From: Agrocybe praecox
Taxonomy: Eukaryota > Basidiomycota > Agaricomycetes > Agaricales > Agrocybaceae
DNA: 64,000 bases
Reading direction: 5' to 3'
Assembly (NCBI GenBank): GCA_964017145.1
Contig: OZ024847.1
Span: 62,001-126,000 of the forward strand
The notes below the pieces were generated by a model, which did not search any database, was not told the origin of the DNA, and saw only the letters and a program-made list of their open reading frames with translations. Made by a program: the position numbers and the translations under genes. Below, piece after piece: positions 22,716 to 35,066 of this stretch (position 1 is its first letter; each line of letters opens with the position of its first letter).

Positions 22716-24118
22716 TGTCACAACGATGATTCTAATAATATGACCGGGGTATAATATGAGAAATGAATACATCCACATATAAAGCTCCATGACGTTCTGA
22801 AGACCCGTCATCGCCCATATACCAGACATCAAAATGACCTCGCTATATTACTATCCCAGTTTTTAATCGGTATGTCATTATAAACAAAGTAATTTAGGAT
22901 CGGTTTCTATTACATGCACGCGGTATATGCCGCCCAAAACCCAAAACCCAAAACCTAACAACAAAATTGATAAATCACTGCACATGCACCCCCCATACGA
23001 TACGCATCACGTCAAGAAAGTGCCTCACCATTGAGTCCGATCTATACCGCCTCTGTAGACATATTTTGACCTTCCAAGCAGTACTATGCCATAGTACAGT
23101 ACAGTACAATATCCAATCCACGCAACAGACTTGAGCCTGAGGTCAAGGCCGATTAGTTAATTGAGCGGTATTTCGGCCCTCAAGCTCAAGTTCAATAGAC
23201 TGGTACCGTACGTACGTATGTATATGTAGCATATTACACCGTGGAAGCTCGTAGCATGCATGCATGCATGAATAAAGACGTGAATTATGAGATGAATTTC
23301 GTGTAGACGGGGACTCGGAATCCAGACGTGGGGTGGGGAAATCGCATGCAGATTATACGCACCGTTCACGTCGACGGTTGCATAGTATCTCCTTCTGAAG
23401 TTGAAATTTGAATTTCGATACCATCAATCCCAAGCCGGAACGTGCGAGTATAACTTACGATGGAAAAGAAAGCGAAGGGGACTCGCCAGTTCGCTGATAA
23501 GAGTGGAAACTGGTCACGTACTATTTGTACCCGCCCTCCTCACCTCACCTCTCTCAGCCAGCGGCATCTGACGTCTGAGAATGTGTGTTGTGTATGAGTA
23601 GGATCGGGGTGAGCAAGTGTCAGTGTTAAGCAGTACACTAAGGCGGATTGAATCATGACGCATCTGCATCTAGCCACCCGGCTGACTGAGATCTGGCCTT
23701 ACTAGTAGGCGTGAGCGAGGAAGGGAATGAGTAAGCAGAGAGAGGTACTTAGGGTGGACAATTACGAGTCTACTTATACCTTTGGTGGTTAAATTCGTAG
23801 CATCCAACGAGCCGACGTTTCAACTGCCAATTCCGATTTGTAAGGCCCGCCGAGCAGTGCCGATCGCGGCATTTAAGAATAGAACTAAATTTGACAGCGT
23901 TCCTGACCTCGTGTGAAGCTAGTAAACTCGATGTAAGCGTGAGAAGATGATAATGTGCCGACTAGCTCCATTCTCGCTGTTCCTTTATTGTCGAAATGCT
24001 GATCCCCTTTTTCATCCTTAACGTCCATCATCATCAGCGACGACGGTGATACCCCCTCACTCACTCTTTAAACTCGAACTTCCTACATTCCTTTGTCTTT
24101 CTCTTTCCAACACCAACC
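22716..24118. other. Intergenic, upstream of the nucleotide-sugar transporter
   Basis: No gene supported. Small local repeats are present: CCCAAAACCCAAAACCC near 22935, AGTACAGTACAGTACA near 23094 and a CATG-rich run near 23255. A CT-rich stretch just before 24119 (CTCACTCACTCTTTAAACTC) looks like a fungal promoter and transcription-start region. Confidence 0.4.
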
Positions 24119-25413
24119 ATGGCAGTCTCAATGCAAGTAGTAGCGGTGATCGCGTTTTACATGGTCGCTGCCCTCGTTATGGTCTTCGTCAACAAAATAG
24201 TCCTCAACACCGCCCCGAACCTCCCCATCTTCCTCTGTCTCTTCCAATCAATCGCCACCGTCGTCCTCCTCACCCTAACATCCCTATTCACATCCCGCGT
24301 TGACATCCCCAAGAAAATCGACCTCGGCACCGCCCAAAAGCTCGCACCGCTCATCTTCGTCGACACCGCCGGATTCCTCTTCAACACCCTCTGCCTCCGC
24401 GACGTCGAAGCAGCATACTACAATATCGCCCGGGGCCTGGTCCTCCCACTAACCATAGCCGTCGTAAGCATGCACAGCCGCGCCCCTCCATCTATCAAAG
24501 TCGTCGGGTGCGCCTCCGTAGTCACACTAGGATTCTTCATCGGAACATCCTTCGACACCTCCGCCTCGCTCCTCCCTGAGAAATCCGTACCTGGCCCTCT
24601 AGCACTCTTCTACGGCTTCCTCGCATCGCTCTCCATAGCCGTACACGCCGTGCTCGTCAAGTCCTCACTGGCGCACGTCAATGGGAGCGCCACGAAGCTC
24701 TCGTACTGGTCCAACCTCGGCACAGCGGTCCTACTGAGCTTCACAGCGGTATTTAGCGGTGAGATGCGCGAGTTCGTGCGCATGACAGGCAGGAGCGATT
24801 GGGACTGGATGACGTTCCTCTGGGGGAATGTCGTTACCGGTGTGTTTGGGTTCTTGATTAGTGTGGCGGGGATTTTGAGCGTGAAGATTACGAGTCCGGT
24901 AACGCATATGTTTTCGAGTGTGCGTTTACTTTTTCTTCCCTTCGTTCCCTTTCCTCTGACATGCGCGCTATAGGCTTCAAGGAGTGTCCTACAAATCGTG
25001 CTCGGTGTGAAACTCTTCGGCGATGTAATCACACAGTGCGTACTTACCCTTTTCTCATCCGCAAACCTATATTCACATGTCCTCCCCACCCTGTCATGTT
25101 CCGTGTTTCCTTGTTCGCTCGCCCTCCCTTTCCTTTTCCCACCACCTGCCATCCCTTCGTCCCGCATCGCATCGCCACCCAACCCTAACCTATGTTATGT
25201 CGCATCTTCCCTAGCCAACGCATCCTATCAGCATTCACGATCATGTTCGGCACGCTGCTCTATACATGGGTCAAGGCACATGAGGTCCCTTCGGCTTCGC
25301 CTCAGAAATCGTCGTCGTCGTCGGAGGGTGTCGCCCTCTCCGCTTCGCAGTCCCCTTTGATGAAGGACGTCGAGGCGCAGGATGGGGTTACGGAAAAAGA
25401 GGAGAAATCATGA
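24119..25413 (+). CDS. Nucleotide-sugar transporter, GDP-fucose (SLC35C1)-like
   Basis: A Golgi or ER antiporter of the DMT/TPT superfamily, expected to bring a GDP-sugar into the lumen in exchange for the nucleoside monophosphate. Exons are 24119-24919, 24974-25035 and 25215-25413, with introns of 54 and 179 nt, giving 353 residues. About ten membrane spans are visible. Family features are FVNKIVLN near the N-terminus, a duplicated EamA-like layout (spans at about 10-130 and 160-310), and the C-terminal KITSPVTHMFSS joined across the intron to ASRSVLQIVLGVKLFGD, then TIMFGTLLYTWVKAHE. The KxTSP(V/L)TH segment and the closing YTWVK are typical of GDP-fucose and GDP-mannose type carriers, with GDP-fucose the better match. 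Substrate is inferred, not shown. The acidic, Ser-rich tail is likely cytosolic. Codon use is C-rich at third positions, unlike the neighbouring TE-rich DNA, which fits a well-expressed core gene. Confidence 0.85.
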
Positions 25414-27562
25414 GTGCGTATGCAATGCTTAGGCTTACGCCCCCCTTTTTTCCTATTTCTTCCATTGTAGTATACTATATCCCATCCTAGTCTCGTTGTT
25501 CATGCTTGTCTGTACATGCCCCCCTTTCGCGACTCCTCATCTGGAGTCCTGGCACGCTCTCCTCGCTCTCCTCGTTCTATGTGTACAATGTGCAAGTTCA
25601 TCCGCATCCACCACGTTTTATTCCGTCCCCGTCTTCGTCTTTTTCGAATATTGTTGCTCCGTTTAAGGATTTTACACATACATACATACTTACGCAAATT
25701 AGCTAACCGTCCCGCGCTTACATTCTCCTGTTATCGTTTTTATGGATTGTGTATGTATGTATGTATGTATGTATGTACCGTGCGTGGAGGGGAAGGAGGT
25801 GGGGTGTTGTAGTATATGCATACGTACATACGCACTTGGCGCCGTTGTTAGATTAATTAATCAATGGGTTTATTTATCTATTTTCACTCTTCCACCCCTT
25901 GACCGTTCTCGTCCTTTTCACAGAATGATAATCATTCAATGGGCGCTTAAATCTCGAAAGAAAAACACAAAGGCGCGGGAACGAGTAGAAGAATCGGTGT
26001 TTATTAATTAATTAATCATGATAGATAACAACACCTCATTTACAAATACTCTTCATATCGCGGAACCTCCGAGTTGGGTCCAGCGCGTATGTATGTACTA
26101 TGTAGTACAGTACTCTATATCTGGCTGTATGGCATATATTTGATGTTACGGTGTTGCAAAACAAGAAACTCTGTCGAGTCGAGTCGAGCTATTTATGCGT
26201 TTTTCAAGTTTCAAGGTTTGATGTTAGGCTATCTCTTAGAAATTATAGTACATAATGTCTGTCGTGGTCTTCAGTGCGCAGGCTAACCAAGGAAGTTGGA
26301 AGTTTCGACAATCACCTTCATTGCATTCCTTTGAGCCGCATTGACGACCCGCCAGCCCCCTCTGATGCAAGTGATTTCAATTCCTTGGATAATGAGAAAT
26401 CCGACCCAGTGATGATTTACATAGCTTTATTGGTGTAATAATGACCCCAAGCGACGCTGAATCAGAGCCCTCGAATTTATCAATCATCACAATTTCGTTT
26501 GTAGAATTAGATGGGGTCACTGCCGGACACCGGCAAGACCATTACGGCTCTCGACGGCAACTTCTAGGTGTCAGTCAATCTTTCCTTCTGTCTCTCTGTC
26601 ACTTTACTAGAATTTAGTTGTCATGACATCATGAGGGCTACAACGACAGCTACTTACAGCTCGATCGAGCTTGGCAGCGATCATGACCATCTGACCAATC
26701 AAGGGGTCAACAACTTGGAAATTGTCATAGTAAGCATCAGATTAATGAAAGACGTACGTTACGGCAGTTAATCTGTCTCTATCTCTCAGTCTCTATCTGT
26801 TTCCGTTTTCGATGACAATCACGTTCTAATTCTAATTCTAATTCTAATTTGCACTCTCGTCGGCGGCAGGGTCTTCTTGAGCCAAGTATATATATAATTA
26901 GCATCACGAGAAGGATCATCCCAGGTTGACGTTGAACGGCGAGCATTGGCGTTTAGTGAGCAGAATTTAAAGGGACTTTATGTGGGGTTACGGTGAGATC
27001 GTGACGTTAGGAGAATGATGAGGTTTACGTCTGTGCGGGCGGGCGTGCATCTACAGCGTCCCTCGTGACCTCCCTCCTTCCTTTATGCCTTCCAGCTCTT
27101 CGGTCTATATATAAAACTTTCAATTTGATGCAATACAGTTATCAATATTGCAAATATCGAAGGTAACAATGCTGTTTATACGCTGAAAGTTTGGAATAAT
27201 ATTCTAACTGCGTACAGATGTCTACACGCCAAAATTCACGCTTTAAAAAATATTGCAGCAGATGAAAAGATATAAGCCTATTAGTTTTCAAGGTGATAAT
27301 TTGCCATCACACACGTCTATCTTGAACTCCGCCTCAAATACACAGCGACATCAACAATTTTTGGGCTCCGCTTGAAATGTAGCGCAAGGCTTTGTGCTGT
27401 CACGAGAAAGTAGAGGTGCGCGCTGACTTAGGAGTCGGGCACGGAGAGGAGTTTGAACTCTAGAGAAGTCGGGTCATTGCTTTTCGTCTTGGGCTGAACT
27501 ATATGAGGTAGTACTGTACAGAATACATATGACATTCCACCAATTAACTATGACCGAGTACA
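25414..27562. other. Intergenic with simple repeats
   Basis: No gene supported. Simple repeats are (GTAT)n at about 25750-25776 and (CTAATT)n at about 26826-26850. A segment around 26600-26820 is similar to 41000-41160 (shared GACGACATC / CAGTTAATCTGTC context), so it is a dispersed repeat. The first part includes the likely 3' UTR of the transporter. Confidence 0.4.
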
Positions 27563-28290
27563 CTACCTTAAATAATTCTGCAGCCCACAAAATTGAATTG
27601 CAAACTTTTTAGAAAAACCAGGGCTACGGCTTAGCTTGGTATTAGCCCTCCACACACTTTTGCTCATCCGTCTCCATCTTTTTATTCTAGCAATAACCTT
27701 GCTACAAATCTTGACTGCTTCGGAAGCACTGGGTCGCTTCGCTGGATCTTTTTGTGTCATACGGTCTGCTAAAGCCTTGAAAGCGCCTAAGAAATCATGC
27801 TGCTATTAGGTCATGTATAAGCCAAACCAAAACCATAGAGAAAGTAGAGACCTACACGGATGCATCTTTGAAAAACGTTCCCGAGCTGGTAGACGTCGGC
27901 CTTAAAGGGATTATATGGAACTGTCGAAGACATTTCGGGGACCGTACGATCTTGTCCGTATACCCCGTACGCAAGCTGTGTCTGGGAGGGTGCACGCGCA
28001 GATAATCCAAAGTCGATGATGTGGTATTGATTCGGCCTCACCTCCCACCTTGTTTTCCACTCAATATCTTTGTCCAGGCCATCGACTGTCCTCCACTTTC
28101 GGAAATGGTGTCCGTTTGGCACAGCTTTGGAAGTATCGTACATAATGTTTCCCCAACACATATCCCTTTCGACACGTTAGTATATGTATATTTCTGTGAT
28201 TCGGTAATAAATGCCGTTTCATACTTGTGGATAATGTTCTGTTTGTGGAGATATGCAAGACCCTGAGCCGTGTCGTAGAAAAGGAATGAG
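27563..28290 (-). pseudogene. Protein-kinase C-lobe fragment
   Basis: Three splice-linked pieces on minus. The first, 28290-28225, has DTAQGLAYLHKQNIIHK. The second, 28165 to about 27858, completes HKDMCWGNIMYD (HxD...N catalytic loop), IIDFGLSARAP (DFG) and PFKADVYQLGNVF (helix F Asp). The third, 27786-27563, has MTQKDPAKRPSASEA (subdomain XI Arg). So the catalytic-loop His-x-Asp, Asn and DFG residues are present. No glycine-rich loop, VAIK lysine or N-lobe can be found upstream in any frame before about 28600. This is therefore a truncated serine/threonine-type kinase. A missed upstream exon would change the call to an intact gene, but I could not find one. Confidence 0.6.
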
Positions 28291-29217
28291 TGCTAAATTC
28301 TGCAGAATCTCGGGCAAGTTCGAAACACACACCTCTAATAACTGAGCGGGAACTTGGAAGTGTGCAGTGCTGACATAATTTGTACTTCGTGGGCATATCG
28401 GAAATGCGGCCGAATATATACCGGTTGCGCGTATATACTGACCCGTATATCCGACATACCTGCTAGTAACTTATTGACCATCTTTCTTTCATAATAAAAG
28501 TATATCCCATCAAGGGTGCAAAATACAATCTCGACAGTACAAAAGCAGTGGTCGATTGCCGGTATTTATGACTTTATAAGAAGCCCTAGGACTCTAAACT
28601 AATTTCCTTAATCGGCGACTACTAGTATGGCTTCTAGGCACTCTATATCAACATCGTCTGTAGCCGACAATCCACTCCCATCCAGATCCAGGCTATTTTA
28701 TTTCTTAGGTTCCTTCGTGTCGCATATGAATGTATATACATATAAACTAGGAGACCAACAGAAGCGCGTGTATGAAGAGAGCTGGAGGAATAAAGTTGAA
28801 AGAACGGCTAGGGTAAACAACTTATAGAGACCGGCACAATAAAAGAGAACAAGTGTATGTTTTTCCGATTGCCCGTGTCAGTATCACTCAAACAGAATAG
28901 GTGGCCCGGCGTTTAAAACAATGACCGGATCCAGTCGAATGTGACCAAGCACAAAATTTTATCGCTAGATTCGGATTGAGAACGAGCAACCAAAAATAGT
29001 AATGAACGACATCAGGACTGTCTCCGTCTCTATCTCAGTATCTGTTTCCGGTATGGATGACATTGCCATGTACAAAGGTATGTTGACTCGTAAGCTGTCA
29101 GGAAATTACAAAGAGAGAGAAACAGGCACGCTACGCGGAGAGACGAGCATTCAATTTGAGTTACAACTAGACAACGTCGATACATAGTTGCTACAGTGAG
29201 ACACCGCAAGGGCTACA
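28291..29217. other. Intergenic with a dispersed coding-like fragment
   Basis: At 29080-29165 (plus) the frame LTRKLSGNYKERETGTLRGE recurs at about 41245-41335 as LTRKLSEDYKDRATGTRGGE. The amino-acid similarity exceeds what chance would give, so both are remnants of one repeated gene or element. A 66-residue frame at 28627-28827 has no recognisable feature. Confidence 0.4.
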
Positions 29218-29820
29218 TTATATGTTCTCCAGCTGCGTAGGATCAGCTGAGATACGCCGATTGTAAAAAGGACCTGAATAATTTTTGATAGATCTATCTT
29301 TGAGGAAAGATATCCATTCGTCGACTGGGGGAACGAGGGCAGCCCAGGATGGCACCTCCTCTAATGGCTTGTTGGGATCCTCACGAAACGCTTTATGTTG
29401 TTCCTTACTAGCCACACCGACTCCACGACGGAGACCTATTTATATCTTGTCGTTGTATGCCTCTACCATGGCCTCCACAAGGGAGGCCAGGATCGCGTAT
29501 CGTAGCGGATTGGGGTCTCTTGGATCGGGTATGTCTTGGATGCGCCAGTGAGCTCGACGCCAGAAATAGTCGCTCTCCATCATAACATAGTTCTCCTCGT
29601 CAGCGCAAACGCAATCGTGCAGGCGGTAGAGCGACCTCAGAGGAGTATCACGAAGCTGGAAGAGGGGAAATGACCTGAGTACCCTATAGTTATCTTCCAC
29701 GTAGTACCGCTCATGAACGATGTTGGGATGGTCACGGATCTCGAGGGGATATAGTGGAGTGGGAAGCCTAAATTTCCACGGAACAGGCCACAGGATGTTA
29801 CAGAGTGTACGCCAGGGATG
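29218..29820 (-). pseudogene. Broken conserved hypothetical gene
   Basis: The minus strand encodes a coherent protein-like string: HPWRTLCNILWPVPWKF (about 29815), IRDHPNIVHERYYVEDNYRV, SLYRLHDCVCADEENYVMME, RRAHWRIQDIPDPRDPNPLR, then GLRRGVGVASKEQHKAF and DEWISFLKD to the stop at 29218. The two halves are in the same frame but split by one TAA just after AYNDKI (near 29440). No ATG is available upstream before a stop, so the 5' part is missing too. I do not recognise the family. Confidence 0.5.
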
Positions 29821-30541
29821 GGGGCAGCTTTAAGAGCATTTCAGTTCCAAACACCACAAACTGAAAGAACAATACAATCATACTAACTATTTTAGGCTAC
29901 TCCATGTGTAAGCCAACCTAAGACTTTCTATCAGGTGGAAAATACGACCGAATATGTGGAGAGGCATCCTACAAGGGTTTCAGCTTGGGTTGATCTTGAA
30001 CGTTGAAAGCCAAGATTGATATTGAACCAACCTTTCATATCAATTCAAACTCCGACGTTTGGACTTGTTTTCAACCACTAACCAGGCTGTGCCGGCATTT
30101 CTCGGAAACACTCCTTCGGCTGCCGGAATTTTTCCGAATCAAATTCGGCCGTCGGCCATATCTTGTGTCTGTCTGACCGTGGCGTAGGCATCTTGATGTA
30201 CCTTCCCATGGAGTGCGAGAACTGCGATCTGGGGTGGTGAACATTCGCGATATCAGATTTGCATTGGTATTCCTCTGTTCAGCCCCACCAGTAGGACTTT
30301 TGATTCATACGAAAATATTCGTTTGGACCTATGAGGCCTTAATTATGTGCAAAAGATACATAAAAGTGATTTTTGAAAATTTTGATTCGATACGGGAACG
30401 AACGTTCTGATAAGCAACATGACTACGATACAACCCTTCAGGTAATCGTTGTTCTTCACGGATCCCAAAGGAGATTTGGGTATAAATACCCTCCTGGATC
30501 CTTTCCTACTCATCAATACAAATTCCAACGTCGTTCCAACG

Positions 30542-31242
30542 ATGTCTCAACCGACGCAACTTGTCATTAATGATGGTGCATAGTAGTACAGTCCGAAAAT
30601 TGGTGACGAATTACTAATGGCCTCACGCCAGTCTTGACCCGTGTTTCTGCGAAGCTGCGAGGAAAGACTGACATTGATTCCTCACAATTTCCTATGCAAG
30701 TTATCGTTGCAGGGGCCGCCATATATGTCCTCCATGGGGTGAGGATCTCGACCGAAGACATCGACTTCTACTGCGTTGAGGAGAAGGTCATGGCTCTGAT
30801 CCAGGATGCTGCGGGAGCAGTGGCAAATGATATGAAGCTCAGGCAGCACTTTATGAATAGTGACTTCAGTGTGTACCTCGATCTTCCTAGCTTCTGCAAT
30901 GCCGTCAGCAGAACTTTCGAGCAACACGAATGCGTCTTTGAAAGTGACGTACTTCAAGTATATGCCGCTGATTATGGTTACCAATTTATCTCGAAGGTGG
31001 ATCGCATGTCGAGAGCAGTGGACAAAGGCAGGAACATTCGGCGCAAAGACTGCCTTGATGCGGCATTCTACTTGCACGAACTCATCAAGACCAGATTTAT
31101 GGGACGCAACCCGACTCTAGAGGAGGTGATTTCACTCTATCCAACTGATGGTTCTATGCCCGTTGTCTCTACAGAGATCCTCGACCTTGTCACTACAGCT
31201 TATCAGCAGCGTTATGGAGTAGCGCCTTTTTCCGAATTTTGA
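30542..31242 (+). CDS. AbiEii-like nucleotidyltransferase-fold protein
   Basis: Two exons, 30542-30575 and 30632-31242, separated by a 56-nt intron, give 214 residues starting MSQPTQLVIND. The core VIVAGAAIYVLHGVRISTED followed by IDF matches the G-x-A...R-x-T-x-D-I-D pattern of the nucleotidyltransferase fold, with the two Asp as predicted metal ligands. Later, KVDRMSRAVDKGRNIRRKDC followed by LDA matches the Lys...R..KD..D helix of the AbiEii/DUF6036-like group. In bacteria that group includes the toxin halves of type IV toxin-antitoxin systems, which act by transferring nucleotides. Relatives occur in fungi with unknown roles. There is no signal peptide, so a cytosolic or nuclear location is likely. 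No partner gene resembling an antitoxin is visible alongside. The exon 1 start is supported by the frame and a good GT/AG pair. Confidence 0.75.
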
Positions 31243-33480
31243 TCAAATGAACTCGGTACGTATGGAGCCATTTTCTACGTGTAGTGTAGCCCGTTCTAGA
31301 GCATCTCCAACTCTTGAGTCTTCCTTTCTCTATCCCGCCTCCACATGCTTCCATCATCATGTTCAAAACTTTTCCACTCGTGATTTCAACGACCATCGCC
31401 CTGAAATCAAGAGTGTCAAATGAGCTAGTTTTTCCTTTTTAGGGAGTGATTCGTGTAGTTTAATAGTTTGAATAGAATCTCTTATCGTATTCGATACCTA
31501 ACCAAGGCGTTGACTCGCGCGTGCTGTCGCCATAAATGACGGGCGGACAACCTCCGTCGTACTGATGCCAATCTTCTTTTGTGCTCGCTTCCGGAGTCTC
31601 GACTCCCGACTCGGAGTCACGGAGATTATCATACTGTCGAATCCAAGTCGAACCTCCCCATACCCCAAAACCCCATGGCATTTCATAACCCATGACATTT
31701 TTCGATCCACCCAAGTTGGTTTGCAGGGAAATCCAACCCATAACCCATACCATTTCTGGTGAAAACCCCATAGGTTTTGCAAGGAAATTCTCCCACAGCC
31801 CGGTTTACCCGACTGAATTTGGCACATAATTACCTATATAATATTATAAGGGGTCTTCTTAACGTTTTGGGCCTCTTTTTTCAATTAATGGTGCACATTA
31901 TATGTAGAAAAATCTTACGCGTCACAGATGCTTATGCGCTTCTGCTTGTTTTAATGTAGCCAAAAAGCCGGTCTTGCCCAAGGTAACCAGTTATATAGAT
32001 GACGATAATATAAAGGAGGAGAAGATCATAACAATAACAATAACAATAACAATAACAAAGACGGTTCGGTTGTGGGAAAGACAATGAACAGCTGACATAC
32101 GAAATCTGTGGAGAAAACAAACAGAGTCCTCATTCTGATGAAAGCGAAAGATGTAAAGAACAAAGACCAAAATGTAGTACCAACAGCCCTGATGAAAGCG
32201 GCAACGGAGAACCCAGAGGACGGTCATCTTGGTGGAAGAGGTGAAAAGTATCGAGATAAACACGAAATGAAAAGAAAACAGGAGCAAAGGTATTGCTACT
32301 CCAGGATGCAGAAGTGGTAAGGTGCAGCGCCTGCGTCAGCGTCAGTATTAGTGGAAATGGGGCGGCTAGGAAAACATGGGATCGCAGGATGAACAAAGAC
32401 AAAGATATAGAAAGTACGACGAGGAAAGAATGAAAAAATGAAGGCAAAGTATTGTAGGGAGGGAGGACAAACCCCAACATTTGAGAATAAGAGACGACAA
32501 AAAGAGAATAAGAAATACGAAACTGGGACAGCATAACACACCCCGCATCGCCGCCTTGAGCAATCCAGCCTTCCCCGTTCCTCCTCATCTCTAGGTCCTC
32601 CATCTCTGCACCTCGCACCATGATGCTGATACTGCGGACCCGTCGACACCACTTGTTGGTCTCTAGAAAAACAAAAAACATATGTTCTCTCGTCGCTCGT
32701 GTTTTAGGCCAGCAATTGGGAGTACGGGTGCACCGGGCAGGCCGGAGCCGCCTGCGCGAGCGCGTTCAGTTGCACGCTTTTGTATAGCGCCGGGTCATTT
32801 TGTTGTTCAAGTCATGTTTGCGAACAGAGCTCCAGATGGCTGGTGTTGATGCGAATGCGAACGGAAGCAGGGGCGAGACGATTGTATCGTCCCTAGGCCA
32901 ACGTAAGAGGCGACCTTCGCCTCCACTTTATACTGTTCGGCGTTGAGCGAGTCACGCACGGTGGTGGGGATGGGTATAGACAGAGGTGGGACCCAGTGTT
33001 GGAGGGTACGTTAGGGTAGGGGCAGGATTCACGCGTGGCGACAAGGCCAAAAGTGGACCTGCGAGTGAACGGCGCCGCATGTCAGGAGAGAGGAAAGGAC
33101 GTCGTTTCTAACCAGTTCGTCGTCGTCGTCGTCGGACTCTGATCTGGTGGTGTGCGACGTTGCTGCTTCGAGTTATGCCGGATGAATATTAATGCATAAT
33201 GTTTGAATATCGATGAAGACTCTGCAAACATAACGACATTCGCAAATGACGAGCAGAGGAAATATCAATAGAGCGGATCAGGCCAACGTTCGAGTGACAA
33301 ATCTTTATCACGTGCGGGAACTGCAACCGTGCACAGCCCACTTCACCCTTCCTTTACCCACCATGCACCATGTTTAATCTTCATCTTACCGCTTATTTCA
33401 ACGTAGACCGCCCTCAACTTCTGCACCCCTCTGTCACGGTATTCTCATTTTTGTCCTCACTCAAGCGCTACGCCTAAAGA
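31243..33480. other. Long region without a supported gene
   Basis: Short frames on the minus strand (31460-31771, 32130-32681) show no motif I recognise. Simple repeats are (AACAAT)n at about 32030-32058 and (CGT)n at about 33118-33133. A GC-richer stretch around 32680-33130 differs from its AT-rich surroundings and could be a promoter or exon remnant. Around 32540-32650 (minus) an open stretch between a splice-like TAG and CAG/TTT could be a lone exon, but no partner exons were found. Confidence 0.35.
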
Positions 33481-33488
33481 ACAGTCCT

Positions 33489-34346
33489 TTGCAGGAGTTG
33501 CCGGTTGACGCTTTAGGACCTGACCTGGCCTCGCAGCTAAGGGCCTCACTTACGGTTGACTCCTCCAACGGACTTGCATGTGCAACATCTACAAGTCTAT
33601 GGGAATGTCTTCTTGAGGAACACCGCTCACCCTACATTTTGCTGAGAGTGGCGGATATGCCAATGACGCTTGGTAGCAAGCTTACTGCCCTAAGATTGTA
33701 CGAAGAGGTCAGTTCACTCAACATACATACATAAAATGCGATGTTGCTCATCCCATGGAGTTTCAAATGATGCTGGGGGATTCACACCTTGCCCGTTGAA
33801 TGGAAGATTCTCGCTCATCTATTCGAGCTGAGGCAGAGCGGCAGTGTAAGTCGTCATCTAATTTACCGACGTGACCTCGTGGCTGAGGAATCTTTGTAGT
33901 GTTGTAATACAAGACTAATTTGTCGCTGGGCTTCTCGCCGAGCCAACGTCGGCGACCGACAGCAGAGAGGAATACGTTCCCTTACTGCAAACTACAACGC
34001 GCTCAGATTGACGGTATACGCGGAAAATGGCAGAATATCGATTCTCCGAAGGACTTTAGGCCCAAATTCCTGAATCTTGACTGTCTCGATACCAATGTTA
34101 TTGAAGGAACGACGAGATTTGATTCATATGTCAGTCAAACGTTCATTGCACACCCTGGGCTGGAATCCCTTACATTCTTCACAGGCTACAACTAGACTAA
34201 TAGAAGGTGGCTTCTACAATCAAGCAGAGCCGGTCGATCAAAGCAACCCCATAAGCGGTGCTGTGCGGAACCGTGCCGATGCACTATCTATCCTTCAAGA
34301 TACACATAAGGTCACAAATAATTTCTGTGTTTGCCTTCCTGGATAA
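33489..34346 (+). other. Possible fragmentary gene, unassigned
   Basis: Open frames at 33489-33734, 33920-34195 and 34077-34346 follow one another with an AG before the first (TTTGCAG/GAGTTGCC) and fungal-like composition. They do not join into one frame with convincing splice sites and show no family motif. It is either an unrecognised spliced gene or a decayed one. Confidence 0.2.
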
Positions 34347-34414
34347 TTCTGATAATCCTGTACACATAGGCCCTGAAAGAAATATTTACTTTCCTCGAGT
34401 CTGACCCTCTAAAT

Positions 34415-35066
34415 CTAACCGTACTGGCCAGATGCAAGGCAGTCATGTCTGCATCCATATCCCTTAGGATTGACGTAGTAGAACGGTATACGCTTTGTGA
34501 TTTTCTCTATACTACTAATATATGCAACATGTTCTCGCATCTCACCTAGACGTCTGTATGGATACAGCAAGGAAAATTCGAGTGCTCTGTGTTTGCTTAT
34601 GACTACCACTTTGTACCACTTTCCATTCCGTGGGATGTCAGTGGAGTACGCAAATCCCATATGCCTTTCAGACTGCTGCGTCTGCTCTTCTGTAGGTCGA
34701 TTATATGTATTATGCGGGACTGGGAGCCGAGGTAAACGGGATTCGATTTGAGCGTAGCTTCTGGTCTGTGTACCATTATAACTTCATAGTCCAACACTGC
34801 ATTCCCTGGCGTGATGTTCACCAACGGAATCCAAGGGCCAAATGAGGCCAATCTACTTCTACGAAACTGCCCATTTATAACCCAAATGACCATATAAATA
34901 TCATGAGTTCTATGCACATCAGAGTCATGCACTGAACTCCATCCTCTACGGATAGCATATTTGGGTGAACTGATGCCCAGGTGCATTCCAATACCGTGCC
35001 TATGCATCCCTTGATAATGTGCCACAGGATCCGCTGGTCGAATGCATCCTGGTCCGTGGGAAACAA
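34415..35066 (-). pseudogene. Degenerate WWDKPL-type membrane protein (copy E)
   Basis: FDQRILWHIIKGC and CTWASVHPNMLS near 35050-34960 and ALEFSLLYPYRRLGEM with RIPFYYVNPKG near 34580-34470 identify the family. The MGGF and WWDKPL segments and all C-terminal spans are missing, and the pieces lie in different frames. It matches copy D more closely than the other copies, as expected from the segmental duplication. Confidence 0.7.

Noticed and set aside
22930..22960. Telomere-like CCCAAAACCCAAAA stretch
   Set aside because: Only three imperfect units of a motif that is not the TTAGGG type expected in basidiomycetes; a simple local repeat is more likely.
24610..25182. 190-aa frame on the minus strand opposite the transporter
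   Set aside because: It overlaps the exons and introns of a clear DMT-family gene and has no family features of its own.
30682..31077. 131-aa frame antisense to the AbiEii-like gene
   Set aside because: It is a shadow. The plus-strand frame has the conserved nucleotidyltransferase motifs and a supported intron.
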